NCBI GenBank assembly: GCA_016713725.1
Contig: JADJOO010000037.1
Coordinates: forward strand, 1 to 47,557
DNA from: Pseudomonadota bacterium
GTDB lineage: Bacteria; Pseudomonadota; Gammaproteobacteria; Steroidobacterales; Steroidobacteraceae
Length of the DNA stretch: 47,557 nucleotides
Reading direction: 5' to 3'
Shown here: positions 20,615-29,468 of the stretch, one piece after another
Layout: the number at the start of each line of letters is the position of its first letter
How positions within the stretch are numbered: position 1 is the first letter of the stretch
Made by a program: the position numbers and the translations under genes
Notes under the pieces: model-generated
The model's input: only the letters and a program-made list of their open reading frames with translations
What the model was told of the DNA's origin: nothing
The model's database searches: none

Positions 20615-21646
20615 ATGGTGACCGCGCGACTCCCCCAGGACGAGATCGACCAGGCCGTTGAGGCCCTGCGCGAAGGCGAGGTCGTTGCGTTCCCGACTGA
20701 AACGGTCTACGGCCTCGGCGCGGACGCGTCGAATCCCGACGCCGTCCGCAAGATTTTCGAATTGAAAGGGCGTCCGGCGACCCATCCGCTGATCGTCCAC
20801 ATCGAGCACCCGCGGGCGCTCGAGCGCTGGGCGCTCAGCGTGCCGCCTGCCGCGGCTGCCCTCGCGGAGAAGTTCTGGCCGGGCCCGCTGACGCTGATCC
20901 TGCGCCGTGCGCCGGCGGTCGATCTCGCCATCACGGGCGGGCAGGACACCGTCGCCGTTCGCGTGCCGGGTCACCCGGTGGCCCAGCAGCTGCTCCGTGC
21001 ATTCGGGAGCGGCATCGCGGCACCTTCCGCCAACCGGTACGGCCGCATCAGCCCCACGCGCCCCGACCACGTACGCGACGAGTTCGGTGACGACGTGCGG
21101 ATCGTGCTCGACGGCGGCGACTGCAAGATCGGCCTGGAATCGACCATCGTCTCCTGCGTCGACTCCGTGCCGCGCATTCTGCGGCCAGGCTCGCTCACGC
21201 TGACCCAATTGCGTACGGTGGTGCCCGATCTCCAGGCGGGTCCGGACAACGGTGCACCCCGCGTCCCCGGCAGCGACGCCAAGCATTACGCTCCCCGCAC
21301 GTCGCTCAGCATCGTCGCGAGCCGCACGCTCGAGGACGTCGTGAGACAGCTCACCGAGAATCGCGAGAAAATTGCCGTGCTCGCCATGCGCCCGCCGCGC
21401 GTTGCCAACAAGTACATGACGTGGATCAACGCGGGCCGTCGCGCCGACGTCTACGGCCGCGAGCTGTACGTGAACCTGCGGACGCTCGACAAGTCGGGCG
21501 CGAAGGAAATCCTGGTCGAGGAAGTGCCGGCGGGCGAAGCCTGGGATGCCGTGCGCGATCGCCTGCATCGCGCCGCCTCGGCCGAGAACGTCGTCTACGG
21601 CGATCCGGACATCGCGGCGCTGCGCGCCGACCTGGGCCAGGACTGA
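20615..21646 (+). CDS. sua5: L-threonylcarbamoyladenylate synthase (Sua5 type)
   Basis: Makes threonylcarbamoyl-AMP from threonine, bicarbonate and ATP for the tRNA t6A37 modification. Intact, 343 residues. The YrdC domain (1-200) has GEVVAFPTETVYGLGADA, KGRPATHPLIVHI, FWPGPLTLIL, VRVPGHPVA and APSANRYGRISPT. The longer Sua5 C-terminal domain (about 215-343, PGSDAKHYAPRTSL onward) distinguishes it from short TsaC. A TATCAT element at 20600-20605, nine bases before the ATG at 20615, looks like a -10 box, but the -35 is poor. First gene of a compact run reaching the HIT gene. Confidence 0.93.
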   Translation: MVTARLPQDEIDQAVEALREGEVVAFPTETVYGLGADASNPDAVRKIFELKGRPATHPLIVHIEHPRALERWALSVPPAAAALAEKFWPGPLTLILRRAPAVDLAITGGQDTVAVRVPGHPVAQQLLRAFGSGIAAPSANRYGRISPTRPDHVRDEFGDDVRIVLDGGDCKIGLESTIVSCVDSVPRILRPGSLTLTQLRTVVPDLQAGPDNGAPRVPGSDAKHYAPRTSLSIVASRTLEDVVRQLTENREKIAVLAMRPPRVANKYMTWINAGRRADVYGRELYVNLRTLDKSGAKEILVEEVPAGEAWDAVRDRLHRAASAENVVYGDPDIAALRADLGQD

Positions 21647-21652
21647 GCCCGC

Positions 21653-22789
21653 GTGAGCCGGGGGCCTGATTTCAAGGCGCTCGTCGCGCAACACGGCTCG
21701 CCGCTGCTCCTGCTGGATTGCGACGTAGTGCGTCGCCAGTACAAGAGCCTGCGGGCAGCGCTTCCCGGCGTGGGACTGTTCTATGCCCTGAAACCTTTGC
21801 CGCACCCGGCAGTGGTCGCCGAACTGCGCGATCTCGGCGGTTGCTTCGACGTGGCGACGTCGGGCGAGATCAAGCTCGTCAAGGCGGCAGGGGTTGCGCC
21901 CGAACGCTGCATCCACACGCATCCGATCAAGACCGACGCCGAAATCCGCGCTGCGCTGCGCTTTGGCATCCGCACTTTCGTGGTCGACAATCCCGACGAG
22001 CTGCGCAAGTTCCACAAGCACCGCACCCGGGCCGAGGTGCTGCTGCGCCTGTCGTTTCGCGATCCGACGGCAGTCGTCGACCTGTCGCGCAAATTCGGCT
22101 GCGAGCCGGCGGCGGTCGTGCCGATGCTCGAACTCGCGCAAAGCCTCGGCGTCACGGTCCGGGGCCTCTCGTTCCACGTGGGCTCGCAGGTCGCGGAGCC
22201 CAGGAAATACGTCGAGGCCATCGGGGTCTGTGCCGAACTGATCGAGCATTCGGGCGCCTCGGGCCTGGCGGACCTGGGCCTGCTCGACATCGGAGGCGGG
22301 TTCCCCATCGCGTATGGCGGCACGATGCAGCCGATCCGCGAATTCTGCCGTCCAATCCGGCATGCCCTGAAGACGTTGCCGCGCGCCGTACGCGTGGTCG
22401 CCGAACCGGGACGTTTCATCGCCGGGCCGTCCGGAACCGCGATCTCGACCGTCGTCGGTCGTGCCCAGCGCGAGGGTCGCTGGTGGTACTACCTCGATGA
22501 TGGCCTGTACGGCTCGTACAACGGGCAGCTGTACGACCACGCCCGCTATCCGATCGACGTGCCGGGACGCAGGGGCCCGACTCATCCCAGCGTGCTCGCG
22601 GGTCCCACGTGCGACAGTATCGACGTGGTGCGCGAGGACATTCCACTGCCGGAGCTGCAGATCGGCGACCTGGTCGTCGGCCGCATGATGGGCGCGTACA
22701 CGGCGTGCTCGGCCACGGACTTCAACTTCATTCCACGCGCGAAGATCATCGCGCTCAACACACAGGCGAGGTTGCGACGTGCAGATTGA
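21653..22789 (+). CDS. Type III PLP-dependent decarboxylase (ornithine/DAP decarboxylase fold)
   Basis: Intact, 378 residues from GTG 21653, six bases after sua5. Fold type III alanine-racemase-like barrel with PLP lysine Lys47 in FYALKPLPHP, FDVATSGEI (65-73), His175 in FHVGSQ, the glycine loop GGGF (214-217), EPGRF (251-255) and Cys320-Asp321 in GPTCDSIDVV, the cysteine that comes from the partner subunit in ornithine decarboxylases. Family members decarboxylate ornithine, lysine, diaminopimelate or carboxynorspermidine. The length and CDS motif favour an ornithine/lysine-like substrate, but this is not certain. It overlaps the next gene by 11 bases. Confidence 0.87.
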   Translation: MSRGPDFKALVAQHGSPLLLLDCDVVRRQYKSLRAALPGVGLFYALKPLPHPAVVAELRDLGGCFDVATSGEIKLVKAAGVAPERCIHTHPIKTDAEIRAALRFGIRTFVVDNPDELRKFHKHRTRAEVLLRLSFRDPTAVVDLSRKFGCEPAAVVPMLELAQSLGVTVRGLSFHVGSQVAEPRKYVEAIGVCAELIEHSGASGLADLGLLDIGGGFPIAYGGTMQPIREFCRPIRHALKTLPRAVRVVAEPGRFIAGPSGTAISTVVGRAQREGRWWYYLDDGLYGSYNGQLYDHARYPIDVPGRRGPTHPSVLAGPTCDSIDVVREDIPLPELQIGDLVVGRMMGAYTACSATDFNFIPRAKIIALNTQARLRRAD

Positions 22790-23489
22790 CGTGGTCGATC
22801 ACGTGGCAGGCGCCTCCCGCGCACGCGGCATTGCGCTCGTCATCGACGTGTTCCGCGCCTTTACGGTTGCGCCGCATGCGATGGCCGCGGGTGCGAGCCG
22901 CGTGCTGCCCGTCGGTGCGATCGAAGACGCACTGGCATTGCGCGACGCGATGCCGAACGCCGTGCTCGTGGGTGAACGGCATGCGCGCCGGCTGCCCGGA
23001 TTCGACGCCGGCAATTCGCCGACGGAGATTCTCGCGATCGGTGTGGCGGGGCGACCCGTGATCCACACGACGCACGCGGGCACGCAAGGCCTGGTGAATG
23101 CAACGAATGCCGACGAAGTGCTGGCCGCCAGTCTCGTCAACGTGTCGGCGCTGGTCCGTTACGTGAAATCACGCAGCCCGCAATACGTCACGATCGTGCG
23201 CATGGGGCACGAGGCTCGCGAACGCTGTGCCGAGGATGATTTCTGCGCGGAGGCGCTGGTTTCGCTGTTCAGCGGCGGTAAGGCGCCGACCACTGCGGAG
23301 GCCCGCGACCGGCTGCGCGACGCACCTGCCGCCGTGAAGTTCTTCGACAGGGAAGCCGACTGGGCACCGATCACCGACTTCGATTACTGCACCGAGGTGG
23401 ACCGCTTCGATTTCGTGCTGCGCCTGCGCACAGGCGCGGACGGCCGGCGCGAACTCGAGCGTATCGACGTGCCCGGGGCGACGGCGTGA
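22779..23489 (+). CDS. comB: 2-phosphosulfolactate phosphatase family protein (ComB)
   Basis: 236 residues from GTG 22779. Reads IALVIDVFRAFTVAPHAMAA (residues 17-36), GERHARRLPGFDAGNSPTEI, VIHTTHAGTQGLVNATNADE and VRMGHEARERCAEDDFCAEA, the conserved ComB blocks. The acid cluster CAEDDFCAE is the Mg-binding region. In methanogens ComB removes phosphate from 2-phosphosulfolactate in coenzyme M synthesis. Proteobacterial homologues occur without the other com genes and their substrate is unknown. No comA, comC or sulfonate transport gene is in this window. The stop overlaps the next start (GTGA, 23486-23489). Confidence 0.88.
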   Translation: MQIDVVDHVAGASRARGIALVIDVFRAFTVAPHAMAAGASRVLPVGAIEDALALRDAMPNAVLVGERHARRLPGFDAGNSPTEILAIGVAGRPVIHTTHAGTQGLVNATNADEVLAASLVNVSALVRYVKSRSPQYVTIVRMGHEARERCAEDDFCAEALVSLFSGGKAPTTAEARDRLRDAPAAVKFFDREADWAPITDFDYCTEVDRFDFVLRLRTGADGRRELERIDVPGATA

Positions 23490-24769
23490 CTGAGCCATTC
23501 GCTGCGGTGGCTGGCTTCCAGCCCTTCGGTATCCCGTTCGAGTTTTTCCTGTTCGCAGCGACACTGCTCGGCGTGGCGCTGTTCCATCACCGCACGTTCC
23601 AGGTTGCCATCACCGGCCTGGCATCGATCGTGCTCTACAAGATCGCCTTTGCCGGCTTTCACGCAGGTGCCGGGCTTACGGGCCTGGTCGGGCATCTCGG
23701 CGCCGAGTGGGTGGTGCTCGCCAACCTGTTCGGCCTGCTGATGGGGTTCGCGCTGCTGTCACGGCACTTCGAGGAGAGCAACGTGCCGGCCAAGCTGCCG
23801 GACTACCTGCCGGACGACTGGCGCGGCGCTTTCCTGCTGCTGGTGATCGTGTTCGTGCTGTCGAGTTTCCTCGACAACATCGCGGCCGCGCTGATTGGCG
23901 GCACCGTCGCAGCCACCGTGTTCCGCCACAAGGTGCACATCGGGTACATCGCGGCGCTGGTGGCGGCGTCCAACGCCGGCGGCTCGGGCAGCGTGGTGGG
24001 CGACACAACCACGACCATGATGTGGATCGACGGGGTCAGCCCGCTCGACGTGCTGCATGCCTACGTGGCTGCGGGTGTCGCCCTCGTCGTCTGCGGCATT
24101 CCGGCAGCGCTGCAACAGCACGCGTATTCACCGATCGTGCCTCAGGGCGGTCATCGCCTGCAGGTCGACTGGGGGCGCGTCGGTATCGTCGCGACGATCC
24201 TGTGTGCGGCCGTCGCCGTCAATGTCCTGACCAATGTCCGGTTCCCTGGATATTCCGACTGCTTTCCGTTTCTGGGCGCCGCTGTCTGGGTCGCGATTCT
24301 CGCGACGGCTGCCTGGCGCCGGCCGGACTGGTCCGTGCTGCCCGCAGCGCTAAGGGGCACAACCTTCCTGCTGAGCCTGGTGCTCGCGGCATCGATGATG
24401 CCTGTCGAACAGCTGCCGGCGGCATCGTGGCTCACGGCGCTCGGCCTCGGGTTCGTCTCGGCCGTGTTCGACAACATCCCGCTGACCAAGCTCGCGCTGG
24501 AGCAGGGCGGGTACGACTGGGGTGTGCTCGCTTACGCGGTCGGCTTCGGTGGCTCGATGATCTGGTTTGGGTCGTCGGCGGGTGTTGCCATCACGAACCT
24601 CTTCCCTGAGGCACGCTCGGTCGGCGCATGGCTGCGCGGCGGTTGGCACGTCGCGCTGGCCTATGTCATGGGTTTTGCCGCCATCATGCTGGTCATGGGA
24701 TGGCACCCGTACACGCCGCACAAGGACGTCGACGGCGAGCCTGCAGTCACGACGCACCCGCAGGAGTGA
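23486..24769 (+). CDS. NhaD/ArsB-type ion transporter (IT superfamily)
   Basis: Intact, 427 residues, about eleven membrane helices. It carries the two inverted-repeat signatures of this superfamily: SSFLDNIAAALIGGTVAA in the first half and SAVFDNIPLTKLALEQGG in the second. GGSGSVVGDTTTTMMWI follows the first, as in Na+/H+ antiporters and citrate or arsenite carriers. It most resembles proteins annotated as sodium:proton antiporters, but the ion or substrate is not decided by these motifs. GTG start at 23486, coupled to comB; possibly it moves a metabolite of the decarboxylase/ComB steps. Confidence 0.82.
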   Translation: MTEPFAAVAGFQPFGIPFEFFLFAATLLGVALFHHRTFQVAITGLASIVLYKIAFAGFHAGAGLTGLVGHLGAEWVVLANLFGLLMGFALLSRHFEESNVPAKLPDYLPDDWRGAFLLLVIVFVLSSFLDNIAAALIGGTVAATVFRHKVHIGYIAALVAASNAGGSGSVVGDTTTTMMWIDGVSPLDVLHAYVAAGVALVVCGIPAALQQHAYSPIVPQGGHRLQVDWGRVGIVATILCAAVAVNVLTNVRFPGYSDCFPFLGAAVWVAILATAAWRRPDWSVLPAALRGTTFLLSLVLAASMMPVEQLPAASWLTALGLGFVSAVFDNIPLTKLALEQGGYDWGVLAYAVGFGGSMIWFGSSAGVAITNLFPEARSVGAWLRGGWHVALAYVMGFAAIMLVMGWHPYTPHKDVDGEPAVTTHPQE

Positions 24770-24776
24770 CCGGACG

Positions 24777-25388
24777 ATGATTTGCAACGTGGTGTTCGAC
24801 GTCGGCAACGTGCTGGTCAAGCTGCACTACCAGCCCTTCATCGCTTACCTGGTCAAGTCCGGTATCGACATGTCGGACCTGCAGGGCTGGCTCAAGTCCG
24901 TCGACCTCGAAGGCCACGAGCGCGGCGACGTTCCCGGCGAGCTCCTGCTCGATCGCATCGCGGGCCTGGCCGAGCGGCCGATGAACCTGGCCGAACTGCG
25001 CGCCAATTGGCTCTCGATGTTCGAGCCCTGGGACGAAATGTTCACGCTTGCGTCGGGCCTGAAGGCGGATTACCGCGTCTACCTGCTGTCCAACATTGGC
25101 GACATGCATTGGGCGCACCTCGATTCGCTGTACGGGCTGGATTCGCTGGTGCACGGTGCGTGCGCGTCGTTCCGCGTGGGCGCGATCAAGCCGCACGTCG
25201 ACATCTACCGCAAGGCCGAATCGATGTTCGAGCTCGACCCGGCGGCGACTGTATTCCTCGACGATCTGCTACCCAACGTCAACGCTGCACGCGAATGCGG
25301 TTGGCACGCGATACACCATACGGACGCGGGCCTCACGCGCTCGCAACTCCGGGCCCTTGGCGTGAGGCTGCCCGCACCGTTCACCTGA
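24777..25388 (+). CDS. HAD-family phosphatase (YihX-like)
   Basis: Intact, 203 residues. HAD motif I FDVGNVLVKL with nucleophile Asp8 and the Gly-Asn pair typical of YihX-like sugar phosphatases; motif II LLSNIGDMH; motif III lysine in KPHVDIYRK; motif IV FLDDLLPNVNAA. A small helical cap sits between motifs I and II. E. coli YihX hydrolyses alpha-glucose-1-phosphate, but HAD substrates cannot be predicted from motifs. The ATG at 24777 has AGGAG 10 bases upstream, inside the end of the transporter gene. Confidence 0.88.
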   Translation: MICNVVFDVGNVLVKLHYQPFIAYLVKSGIDMSDLQGWLKSVDLEGHERGDVPGELLLDRIAGLAERPMNLAELRANWLSMFEPWDEMFTLASGLKADYRVYLLSNIGDMHWAHLDSLYGLDSLVHGACASFRVGAIKPHVDIYRKAESMFELDPAATVFLDDLLPNVNAARECGWHAIHHTDAGLTRSQLRALGVRLPAPFT

Positions 25389-25401
25389 GCGAGGTATCGC
25401 C

Positions 25402-25752
25402 ATGCATGCGTTGCCTGCCGTGCCGACGACGATCCTGCTGCTCGCAGCCTCGAACGTGTTCATGACGTTCGCCTGGTACGCGCACCTGAAGAACCTCAGC
25501 GGCCGCGCCTGGTACGTGGCGGCGCTCGTGAGCTGGGGCATCGCACTGTTCGAATACCTGCTGCAGGTGCCGGCCAATCGCATCGGTCACACGGTGCTGA
25601 CGCTGCCGCAGCTCAAGATCGTGCAGGAAGTCATCTCGCTTGCCGTGTTCGTGCCGTTCGTGCTCCTCTACATGCGGCAGCCGCTCAAGCTCGACTACCT
25701 CTGGGCGTCGATCTGCATGCTGGGCGCCGTCTATTTCATGTTCAGGAAGTGA
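25402..25752 (+). CDS. DMT-superfamily DUF486 membrane protein
   Basis: Intact, 116 residues, four predicted helices: TTILLLAASNVFMTFAWYAH, AWYVAALVSWGIALFEYLLQ, a third containing EVISLAVFVPFVLLYM, and LWASICMLGAVYFMF. NVFMTFAWYxHLK and the FEYLLQVPANRIG loop are DUF486 signatures. Four-helix members of the drug/metabolite transporter superfamily; substrate unknown. GCGAGG lies before the ATG at 25402. The stop is immediately before the HIT gene. Confidence 0.87.
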   Translation: MHALPAVPTTILLLAASNVFMTFAWYAHLKNLSGRAWYVAALVSWGIALFEYLLQVPANRIGHTVLTLPQLKIVQEVISLAVFVPFVLLYMRQPLKLDYLWASICMLGAVYFMFRK

Positions 25753-25754
25753 CC

Positions 25755-26234
25755 ATGGCCGACCCCGTGAACACCCCGACGAGCGTCCCGGTGACCGACA
25801 CCGCCATTCATCGACGCGTCGCAGCGTGCCGCGCCGGCGCGGATCCCACGATGATCGCGCGGCTGCGCTCCGGCTGGGCCGTGCTCGGCGATCCCCAGGT
25901 GCTGCCCGGCTATTGCCTGCTGCTGCCCGACCCGGTCGTGCCGCACCTGAACGCGCTGGAGCCGGCCCTGCAGCAGGCGTTCCTGGTCGACATGGCGCGG
26001 ATCGGCCAGGCCGTGCAGGACATCACGGACGCGGTGCGCATCAACTATGCGATCTTCGGCAACGTCGAACCCGCTCTGCACGCGCACGTGATTCCCCGCT
26101 ACGAAGACGAGCCCGCCGATCTGATCAAGGCCAACCCGTGGGGCTACGACTGGAACGCTGCGCCGCGATTCGAGCCGCACGCGGACGGCGACCTCCTGCT
26201 CGCGATCCGCGCGCGGCTCGAGCGCACACCCTGA
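25755..26234 (+). CDS. HIT-like nucleotide-binding protein
   Basis: 159 residues from ATG 25755; a GTG at 25749 overlapping the previous stop is an alternative start. N-terminal substrate-binding strands LRSGWAVLGDPQVLPGYCLL and LPDPVV, a helix with VDMARIGQAVQDIT, then INYAIFGNVEPALHAHVIPR. The triad region is A-L-H-A-H-V: the second and third histidines are present and the first position is alanine. HIT proteins hydrolyse or transfer nucleoside monophosphates. A substituted first His is seen in other small bacterial HIT-like proteins, so activity is likely but unproven. Last gene of the run from sua5. Confidence 0.8.
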   Translation: MADPVNTPTSVPVTDTAIHRRVAACRAGADPTMIARLRSGWAVLGDPQVLPGYCLLLPDPVVPHLNALEPALQQAFLVDMARIGQAVQDITDAVRINYAIFGNVEPALHAHVIPRYEDEPADLIKANPWGYDWNAAPRFEPHADGDLLLAIRARLERTP

Positions 26235-26253
26235 TTGCGTGATTTCTGCCGCG

Positions 26254-26281
26254 TTTCCACAGTAGTGCCTCTGGCTATCAT
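26254..26281 (+). promoter_or_regulatory. Probable sigma-70 promoter of the M23 peptidase gene
   Basis: TTTCCA (26254-26259), a 16-base spacer and TATCAT (26276-26281), 24 bases before the ATG at 26306. It lies in the 71-base gap after the HIT gene. Confidence 0.42.
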
Positions 26282-26305
26282 TCTGAGTTGCGCTACCCTT
26301 CTGCA

Positions 26306-27248
26306 ATGAACTCGACGCGTCGCCCCGCGAGCATGCCAACGATCCTCAGCTGGCTCGGGGCATTGGTCTGCGGCCTGCTGACGTGCGGAATCGCAGCAGG
26401 TGCGGCCTATCGCTACAGGGACTCGAGCGGACAGTGGGTCTACACCGACCGACCGCCACCGCCGGGACAGACTTTGCAAAGCGTGGCACTGAGCGGCGGC
26501 GATGGTGCGCCGCTGAAGATGGTCGTGGAACCACGCTCCACTGACGCGGGCGTTGCGCTGGTGGCGATCAACCAGTGCCAGTGCATCGTCGAGTTTGCGG
26601 TCAAGGCGCAGGACGCCTGACGGCGAGAAGCTGGGGCGCGGGACGGTGCCGCCGCGATCGGAAAGAGTGCTGCTCGACGTGGCGGCGGCCGATGGGCCTG
26701 CTGAGATTCGTTACGAGTACGGCTACGTTGTCGGAGAGCCCGGCGCACAGCACCGGCCGGTGCAACCCTATCGCGCGCCATTCGCGTTGGCGCAGCGATT
26801 CCAGGTGACCCAGGCGCCGCCGGATGCCGTCACTCACGCCGAGCCGTCGAGCCGCAACGCCGTCGACATTGCCATTCCGGTCGGTACGGCCATCCACGCG
26901 GCACGCGAAGGGCTGGTGATCAACGTGGCCGCACGGCATTTCAAGACCGGCCTCACTCTGCAGAACATGAACGAGGCCAACTTCGTGCAGATCCTGCACG
27001 ACGATGGCACGCACGCGATCTATGCGCACCTGCAGCTCGACACCGTGCGGGTGAAGCCCGGGCAGCGCGTCGCCCGTGGCGAATACATCGCCAACTCAGG
27101 CAACACGGGGTTTTCGAGCGGGCCGCACCTGCACTTCGTCGTTTTGCACAACGTCGGACTGCGCAGCGAGTCGGTCCCGGTCACGTTTGCGGGACCCGGC
27201 GGCGCAAGCGTGACGCCACGGAGCGGGCAGGCCTTGATGGCATATTGA
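26306..27248 (+). CDS. DUF4124 plus M23 (LytM) peptidase-like protein (one frameshift)
   Basis: Exported cell-wall peptidase-like protein, about 313 residues. ATG 26306; signal peptide (ILSWLGALVCGLLTCGIAAG); DUF4124 domain YRYRDSSGQWVYTDRPPPPG (about residues 35-54). One missing base near 26618 splits the frame and introduces a false TGA; repair gives KAQDAPDGEKLGRG. The C-terminal LytM domain has NAVDIAIPVGTAIHAAREG, VQILHDDGTHAIYAHLQLD and SSGPHLHFVVLHN. The first zinc ligand, usually H in HxxxD, is Asn here (NAVD); the D and the HLH motif are present. Relatives with this architecture also lack the first His, so it may be a non-enzymatic or altered wall-binding protein. Convergent with the DUF255 gene. 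Confidence 0.83.
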
Positions 27249-27262
27249 GCGCTGGCTGGGGA

Positions 27263-27316
27263 AAATAGGGGACGCTCACCTATTTCCGGGAGGAAATAGG
27301 TGAGCGTCCCCTATTT
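27263..27316. repeat. REPIN-like palindrome, copy 2
   Basis: A perfect 25-base inverted repeat (27263-27287 and 27292-27316) around a GGGA loop. It shares GGGGACGCTCACCTATTTC with copy 1 at 11662-11748. It lies between convergent genes; its right arm holds the stop codon of the DUF255 gene, and the hairpin with A/T-rich ends could terminate transcription from both sides. Confidence 0.85.
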
Positions 27317-29390
27317 CGCCCGCAATTCGCGCACGAGCTGTGCGAGCGTCGGAACCGGCGGCGAACACGTCATGCCGCGGCAGACATACGCGACCGCACC
27401 GCCCAGTGCTTTCTTGCTGGCCAGTGCCGCCGGCAGATTCTTCGCGTCGGACGGCACGGCGACGATCGTGCGATGCGGATCGTAGAGCTTGTCGACTTCG
27501 CTGCGCCACACATCGAGTTCGTCACTCTCGCCGCGCAGCACCAGGATCCACGGCGGTGACGTGTACTCCTCGAGCGCCATCAGCAGCGTGCCGTGTCCGT
27601 GCGGATACCGCTCGATCGCCGCATGCGCCGAACGCAACGTGGCCTCCGCAGCGTCGATATAGCGCGTTTCACCGAGCAGGTAACCCAGCCGGATCAGCAC
27701 GGGCAGCTACGCCATTGCCGGCGGGCGTGGCATCGTCCGAGAACGTCTTTGGCCGCAGGATCAGCGACTCGTGGTCATCGGCCGTGAAGTAGAATCCGCC
27801 GGCCGCGTGATCGGTGAAATGCTCGAGCATCACGTCGACGAGTTCGACGGCCCAGGCGAGGGCGTCGGCATCCCAGCGCGCTTCCAGCAGTTCCAGCAAG
27901 CCCCACGCCAGCATCGCGTAGTCGTCGAGGTAGGCGGGAAAGCGCGATTCACCGTCCGTGTGCACGGCCAGGAGTCGTCCATCCTTCCAGCAGCGTGCCC
28001 GCAGGAAATGCATGGCCTGCACTGCGGCCCCTGCCAGGTCGTCACGTTCGAGCGCGCGGCTGGCGCGCGCCAGTCCGCCGATCGTCATGCCGTTCCATGA
28101 GGTCAGGATCTTCTCGTCGCGACCCGGCCAGACGCGAGTATTTCGCACCTCCAGCAGCCGCGCCCGCGCCTCGTCGATGCGGGTTTCGACGGTGGCCTCG
28201 TCGAGCCTCAGGTCGGTCGCGATGTCGGCGATCGACTTGAATGTGTGCAGGTGCCACTGGCCTTCGAAATTCGCGTCGCGGTCGAGGCCGAAGCGCTGCG
28301 CGAAAGGCTCGTACTGCTCGATGTCCAGCAGGTCCCGCACCTCGGCGGGAGTCCAGACGTAGAACCTGCCCTCGTGGCCTTCGGAGTCCGCATCCAGCGT
28401 CGAGTAAAAACCGCCCTCGGGCGAGCGCAGGTCGCGCAGCAGCCAGTCGGCCGTTTCTGCGGTGACGCGGCGGAACAGCGGCTCGCCAGTGGCGACGGCA
28501 GCCTGCGCGTACACACCGAGCAGCTGTGCGTTGTCGTACAGCATCTTCTCGAAGTGCGGGATCATCCAGTACGGATCGACGGAATAGCGACAGAAACCGC
28601 CACCGAGCTGGTCGTACAGGCCGCCTTCCGCCATGCGCGTGAGCGTGAGCGTCACCATGAAGAGCGCCTGCAAGTCGGGCTCTTCGCCCGCGGCCGATGC
28701 GCGCCAGGTGCGCAGCAGGAACTCGAGGTTGGCCGGGTGCGGGAACTTGGGGGCTTCGCCGAAGCCGCCGAAACTGCCGTCGAATTCGCGCTGCAGCGTC
28801 GCACGGGCCGTCAGCAGGGGTTCGCTCGATAACCCTGCGCCCGACGAATCCGCGGGTGGCTGCAACTGCCCGAGCACGTCGACCAGCTTGTCGCCGTACT
28901 CCTTGAGGTCGCCACGGCGCGTCTTGTAGAAATCGCCCACTTTCTCGAGCACGGCGCGGAAGCCCGGCATGCCGTAACGCTGCTCGGGCGGGAAATACGT
29001 GCCCGAGAAAAACGGCCGGTGCGAATCCGGCGCCAGGAACATCGTGAGCGGCCAGCCGCCGCCTGCCTGGTTCATCACCTGGTGCGCGGTCTGGTAGATT
29101 CGGTCGATGTCGGGGCGTTCCTCGCGATCCACCTTGATGTTCACGAACAGTTGGTTCATGAGCGCGGCGGTCGCGGGATCCTCGAACGATTCGTGGGCCA
29201 TGACGTGACACCAGTGACAGGCCGAATAGCCGATCGACAGCAGGATCGGCTTGTCGAGCTGGCGCGCGAGCTCGAGTGCCTTCGCCCCCCAGGGGTGCCA
29301 GTCGACAGGGTTCGAGGCGTGCTGGCGCAGGTAAGGGCTGGTTTCGGTCGCCAGGGAATTCCTGGAGCCGGTGGGACTGGACGGATTCAT
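27311..29390 (-). CDS. Thioredoxin-domain DUF255 protein (YyaL/SPATA20 family, one frameshift)
   Basis: About 693 residues. The N-terminal thioredoxin-like domain has NSLATETSPYLRQHASNPVD (from residue 10), the redox motif SACHWCHVMAHESFED, KVDREERPDIDRIYQ and GGWPLTMFLAPD. The long C-terminal part is an alpha/alpha barrel resembling glycoside-processing enzymes: FGEAPKFPHP, YDQLGGGFCRYSVD, HFEKMLYDNAQLL, LDADSEGHEGRFYVW and WNGMTIGGLARASR. The order matches bacterial YyaL and mammalian SPATA20, whose function is unknown. One indel near 27700 separates the last 130 residues (LIRLGYLLGETRYIDAAEAT). The stop TAG at 27311-27313 lies inside the palindromic repeat. Divergent from the RlmI-like gene across 78 bases, which contain TAGAAT (29418-29423), a possible -10 for that gene. 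Confidence 0.92.
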
Positions 29391-29468
29391 GGCGGAACCT
29401 GACGGGGTTCGGTCGGCTAGAATGCGGGAATCATAACGGAAGGCTGCCGCTCGCCGGCGGAAACGCGC

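Noticed and set aside
20432..22585. 717-residue open frame on the minus strand
   Set aside because: Antisense to intact sua5 and decarboxylase genes; composition (Arg/His/Ala-rich) is that of a high-GC shadow frame and no motif is visible.
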